NCBI GenBank assembly: GCA_020284085.1
Contig: JACEVL010000834.1
Coordinates: 248,001-312,000, forward strand
DNA length: 64,000 bases
Direction of reading: 5' to 3'
Source of the DNA: Aporrectodea caliginosa
Taxonomy: Eukaryota; Annelida; Clitellata; Crassiclitellata; Lumbricidae
Part shown: positions 59,947 through 64,000 of the stretch, piece after piece
Numbering within the stretch: position 1 is the first letter of the stretch
Layout of the letters: the number at the start of each line of letters is the position of its first letter
Position numbers and translations under genes: made by a program
Notes under the pieces: generated by a model
Databases searched by the model: none
Told to the model about the DNA's origin: nothing
What the model saw: only the letters and a program-made list of their open reading frames with translations

Positions 59947-60185
59947 CTGCGCACGAACAAAGCACAACGCATGCAAGGACAAGATCACTATCGAGTATCA
60001 TCGGCTTTTCTCAACAGCGAACATTGACTGATGCCTTTAGCATCATTGTAGTGGCACCATAGAAGCTATCGGATTATTATTAATTATTATTATTTTTTCT
60101 TCCTCCTTTTTTTTAAAATTCGTCTGGAACAGCACCTAATCGTCGCTAAGGTCCAGTGTGGCAAAAGTACCGCGGAAAGCCACCG

Positions 60186-60415
<230 letters not shown>

Positions 60416-60578
60416 AATGACTACGCATATAACTTTTACAAGCACTTGAAAACCGCTTTTATCGCCGGAGTTGGGCTGAGAACACTTCTGAGAAGGCCTA
60501 TAGATAGCAGATATCTAATAGGCCTAGGGCGCTGTATAAGAGCTCTAAATGACCAAATTACTATTATTATTAGGGGCC

Positions 60579-60623
<45 letters not shown>

Positions 60624-60865
60624 CATCATAGATTAAGATTTCCCGTGTCTTTAATTTCTTTGTGATCTTTTCATAGCACTAATCTCAATCTAACCGACTC
60701 ACTGCAACTGCCGACATTCGCTTGGAAATCTGGAGGAGGGGAATAAGCTGCACATTTTGCAATGTGACGTTTACCACCCCCCGCAATTGATGTTTAACAC
60801 TCCATGTTCTGGTCACTGTTCCCATACAGTAGCGCTACCATCACCGCCACACTGTCATCATCTTA

Positions 60866-61450
<585 letters not shown>

Positions 61451-61479
61451 CTAAGGAGCGCCTGCTGATAAGGCAACCG

Positions 61480-61565
61480 CAGCAGCAGTAGCAGCAGCAG
61501 AAGCAGTAGCAGCAGCGGCAGCAGCAACAGCAGTAGCATCAGCATCGTCTGTGGCGGCAGCAGAG
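61480..61565. repeat. CAG/GCA-rich imperfect triplet tract
   Basis: Diverged GCA/GCAGCA triplets in the same intron; poly-Ala frames on the minus strand are not supported as coding. Confidence 0.7.
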
Positions 61566-61946
61566 AGCGAGCCACGAGGCTCTGTTAGACGCTCCTTATG
61601 CACACAGACATGCGAGAGACATATGCAGCAAGAGAGAGAGCGAGACATAGAAAGATAGCCAGAGAGAGATAAACAGAGATAGAGATAGAAAGAGGTAGTT
61701 GTGACTGAGGGATCGCGTGTGAGGAAAGAGGTATGCCATGAGGAAATCCAGCTCAATGAGAATACAAGGCTTTGTATTTTATGTTATCAGATGTGCCAAA
61801 TTCTTGCAGTGTTTTATGAATGACATGCTTTGCGTCAAGATAAGATATAGGCCATAATTCTTATGTCGAACAAGAGCTGAAGTGACTTATATCTAGTTTA
61901 AAAGACAAAAACAGGAAAATAAAGAGAATACGAAGCACTCTCAATG

Positions 61947-62180
61947 GTCGACCGACTGACTGATTGATCGTCTGTTTGTCTGACTGACTGACTCACCGAC
62001 TGACTGGTTGACTATCTGACTGTCTGAATGACTGACTAACCCAATGAATGAATGACTGGCTAACCCAATGAATGAATGACTGACCGACTGACTTACTTAC
62101 TGATTGACTGACCCACTGACTGACTGCCTCACTGATTGATTGACTGATTGACTGAATGACTGACTGACTGACTAACCGAC
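61947..62180. repeat. (GACT)n-like array next to a splice donor
   Basis: Imperfect 'ctgactgactga' repeats with Gln/Asn-type variants, ending within about 10 bp of the donor at 62188. Confidence 0.85.
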
Positions 62181-62188
62181 CGACTTAC

Positions 62189-62267
62189 ATCGTATCCTGC
62201 TACTTGAACTTTGGCCCAATCGAGCAGTATCTGTTTAACGGCAGTTGGGTTTTGCGCAACACTACCT
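62189..62267 (-). CDS. Smoothelin-like protein gene, exon with start of CH domain (gene partial)
   Basis: Minus strand. Acceptor 'ttatgctttcag' lies before 62267 and donor GATACGAT|GTAAGT after 62189. After one base finishing an upstream codon it encodes 26 residues, 'AVKQILLDWAKVQVAGYD', the first helix of the CH domain, and joins in phase 0 to 61102. Together the three exons (62189-62267, 60951-61102, 59820-59946) make an unbroken 118-residue CH domain. Vertebrate smoothelins have a long disordered region before the CH domain; I did not find its exons in 62268-64000. Confidence 0.85.
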
Positions 62268-64000
62268 CTGAAAGCATAATTCAGACAATCTTCGGAATAC
62301 ATTACTGCCTATGTTTAGTCTCTGTAAAAATCTAGTTCCTGTATTTACAAAATAGTAGGCCTTTGTAATGTCTAAAATGCCAAAGGGTAATTGAATGTCA
62401 ATCACGGCATTTGCCCAAAGGGAAAGCGGCTATCTGAAAGAGACGAAGATAATTAGGTCAAATAGAATGGAATTAGAACAACGAAGTAGAGCATAATTTA
62501 CCAAAGAATGTCTACAATAGGTTAATGGTAAAATGCAAGCCCATTGAATTAGATCATATTACTAAAACAACATTCCTCTATTGCACATAAAATGAGGTGT
62601 GCATTAAAATAATATTATCATAACATTTAATAAACAGAAACACGCTTTTATACATTAGAACTTAAAAGAAATAGGTAATTTAAGATTGCGACTGATCTGA
62701 CCTGTTGGCCTGTGCTGGAGCAGCTAAAATATGAAAATTCGAAGCATTAGGTCATACTGCATGTAGCTCTATACTTCATTCTACAATCTACAGGTTAGCA
62801 GCTTTGCTGAAGGCCACTGTAACCGGCAAGCACTCTAGTCTAGTCTCAGACATAGGGCAAATGCAGCCTCGAACCCTACCGACACGTGGGTGCTGGGCAT
62901 GTGAGTTGAATCACCCCCAGAGTCGAACTGGGACCATTTGGGGCCTCGCCATTTCAATCTTGCAAGGAGCACCAAGCTCTGGGAGTTTGCATTATTTGTG
63001 TATTGACGTATGATTGATGCCTTGCTGCCCTGGGGGGGGGGTCCCCGCGCGCTGAAACCAGGGGCTCATGCGCCATGACACACGGGCAGTGGGCACAATG
63101 GCCTTCGCGCAACTGATCACCACAATATTGAAATCAAATGAAGTCCATAAAATCTGTGTACGAGTTACATATGTGACCTATTGCACAGCTGTTTACATGT
63201 AGAGGGGAAGGAATGGTATGCAGGTATGAAGTCAACAGAATAGAAGTATCCTCAAAGAGGCTCGATACAGACTGCAGTTAGTGCTATCAATTATTGTTAT
63301 CACAACAGTTACTACACGCATTAAGATTCTCAGGGTATGTGAAGAATGTATGTCGAAGGTACTTTTCCACCTGCGTTAGATTCTCACTATGCATCTTTCG
63401 CTTACGACCCACCACAGCCAATAGGTATGCGCCATGGCAGGTTTACTATGGCAATACCATTTAAGCAGCCGTAACTGCAATAATTATCAGCTGCAATCTG
63501 TTTTAAATGCTGTGGCTCTGCTGATCGGGATATAGTGCTATATAAATTTACCATTGCATTTACAAATACATGCAGATTTATTGTTATATCAGTATTTATC
63601 AAGCTTCATTATTTAATAACAAAACATCAATCGATGGTGCTAAGCAGCTGTGCGTGAAGAACTTTCTCAAGGTCACTACACCGTAAACGTCTTAGAGGAG
63701 ACTCGAACCTGCAAACACGGTATTTCATGATGAGCTCACAAACCAATCGCCTTCATAATTAGGTTGGCAAAATTTCCTGAAGCTACTTAGCGGCAGATTG
63801 TTTCATTTACATGAAACTGATGCAATTAATTTTTGACGCTTAAGATGCGATGAAGCACATGTTCAAATGAAACAACAATAAGGAACGCTTGACACACCAT
63901 GCATTTTTCTTACAGAGTTTGCTTAAGGTTACAACGTCAATCAGACTATTCTTAGCAGCATCATGCATTTATTATAACTCCGCCGATGGCGTCATATTTC
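62268..64000. other. Intron or upstream region of the smoothelin-like gene
   Basis: No further exon could be supported. A G run lies at about 63033-63042. A SINE-tail-like 'gtgctatataaattta' lies at 63535-63550, and a SINE head at 63655-63760. Confidence 0.45.
63655..63760 (-). repeat. tRNA-derived SINE head
   Basis: In minus orientation 'ggcgattggtttgtgagctc' (A-box region) precedes 'caggttcgagtctcc' (B box) and then 'tgaccttgagaaagttcttc'. The order and spacing match the SINE at 58148-58345. Confidence 0.6.

Noticed and set aside
61451..61756. Poly-Ala minus-strand frame as an extra exon of the smoothelin-like gene
   Set aside because: It lies between two exons whose phases join directly, and its content comes from CAG and GA repeats.

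Overview
The window is animal (metazoan) nuclear DNA: genes are split by GT-AG introns, microsatellites are long and frequent, and retrotransposons, hAT-type DNA transposons and tRNA-derived SINEs are interspersed throughout. Gene content (rhodopsin-type GPCR, F-box protein, PDZ protein, smoothelin-type calponin-homology domain) and the repeat style suggest a marine invertebrate. I cannot assign the phylum from sequence alone.

Layout. 1-10.1 kb holds no convincing gene and many simple repeats, a terminal-inverted-repeat element (2026-2472), a 37-bp minisatellite (5435-5764) and a hAT-like fragment (6264-6611). 10175-11473 (+) is a single-exon, very divergent rhodopsin-class GPCR. 15313-20278 (+) is a four-exon F-box gene that I assembled by matching splice sites and phases; two DNA transposons sit in its introns, one ending 17 bp before the last exon. 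22569-29846 (-) is a recent 7.3-kb Ty3/gypsy retrotransposon with near-identical LTRs. 30-38.6 kb is repeat-rich, with AAT arrays, a SINE and CAGA tracts. 38631-43776 is a second LTR element on the minus strand that keeps only gag and protease; an extra inverted LTR plus primer-binding site is fused to its 3' side. 44303-46907 is a non-autonomous hAT element with an 8-bp target duplication that carries three nearly identical 741-bp tandem units, each containing four ~130-bp monomers. 47946-56443 (+) is a PDZ-domain gene with a very long acidic, disordered tail; its last two exons are joined by what looks like a 58-bp intron. 59820-62267 (-) holds the last three exons of a smoothelin-like gene, together encoding a complete calponin-homology domain; its 5' part lies beyond or undetected to the right.

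The four host genes are unrelated and there is no operon logic. The main story is how mobile DNA has built up around and inside them: at least four hAT-type insertions with recognisable 8-bp duplications, two LTR elements, and SINE pieces sharing one tail.
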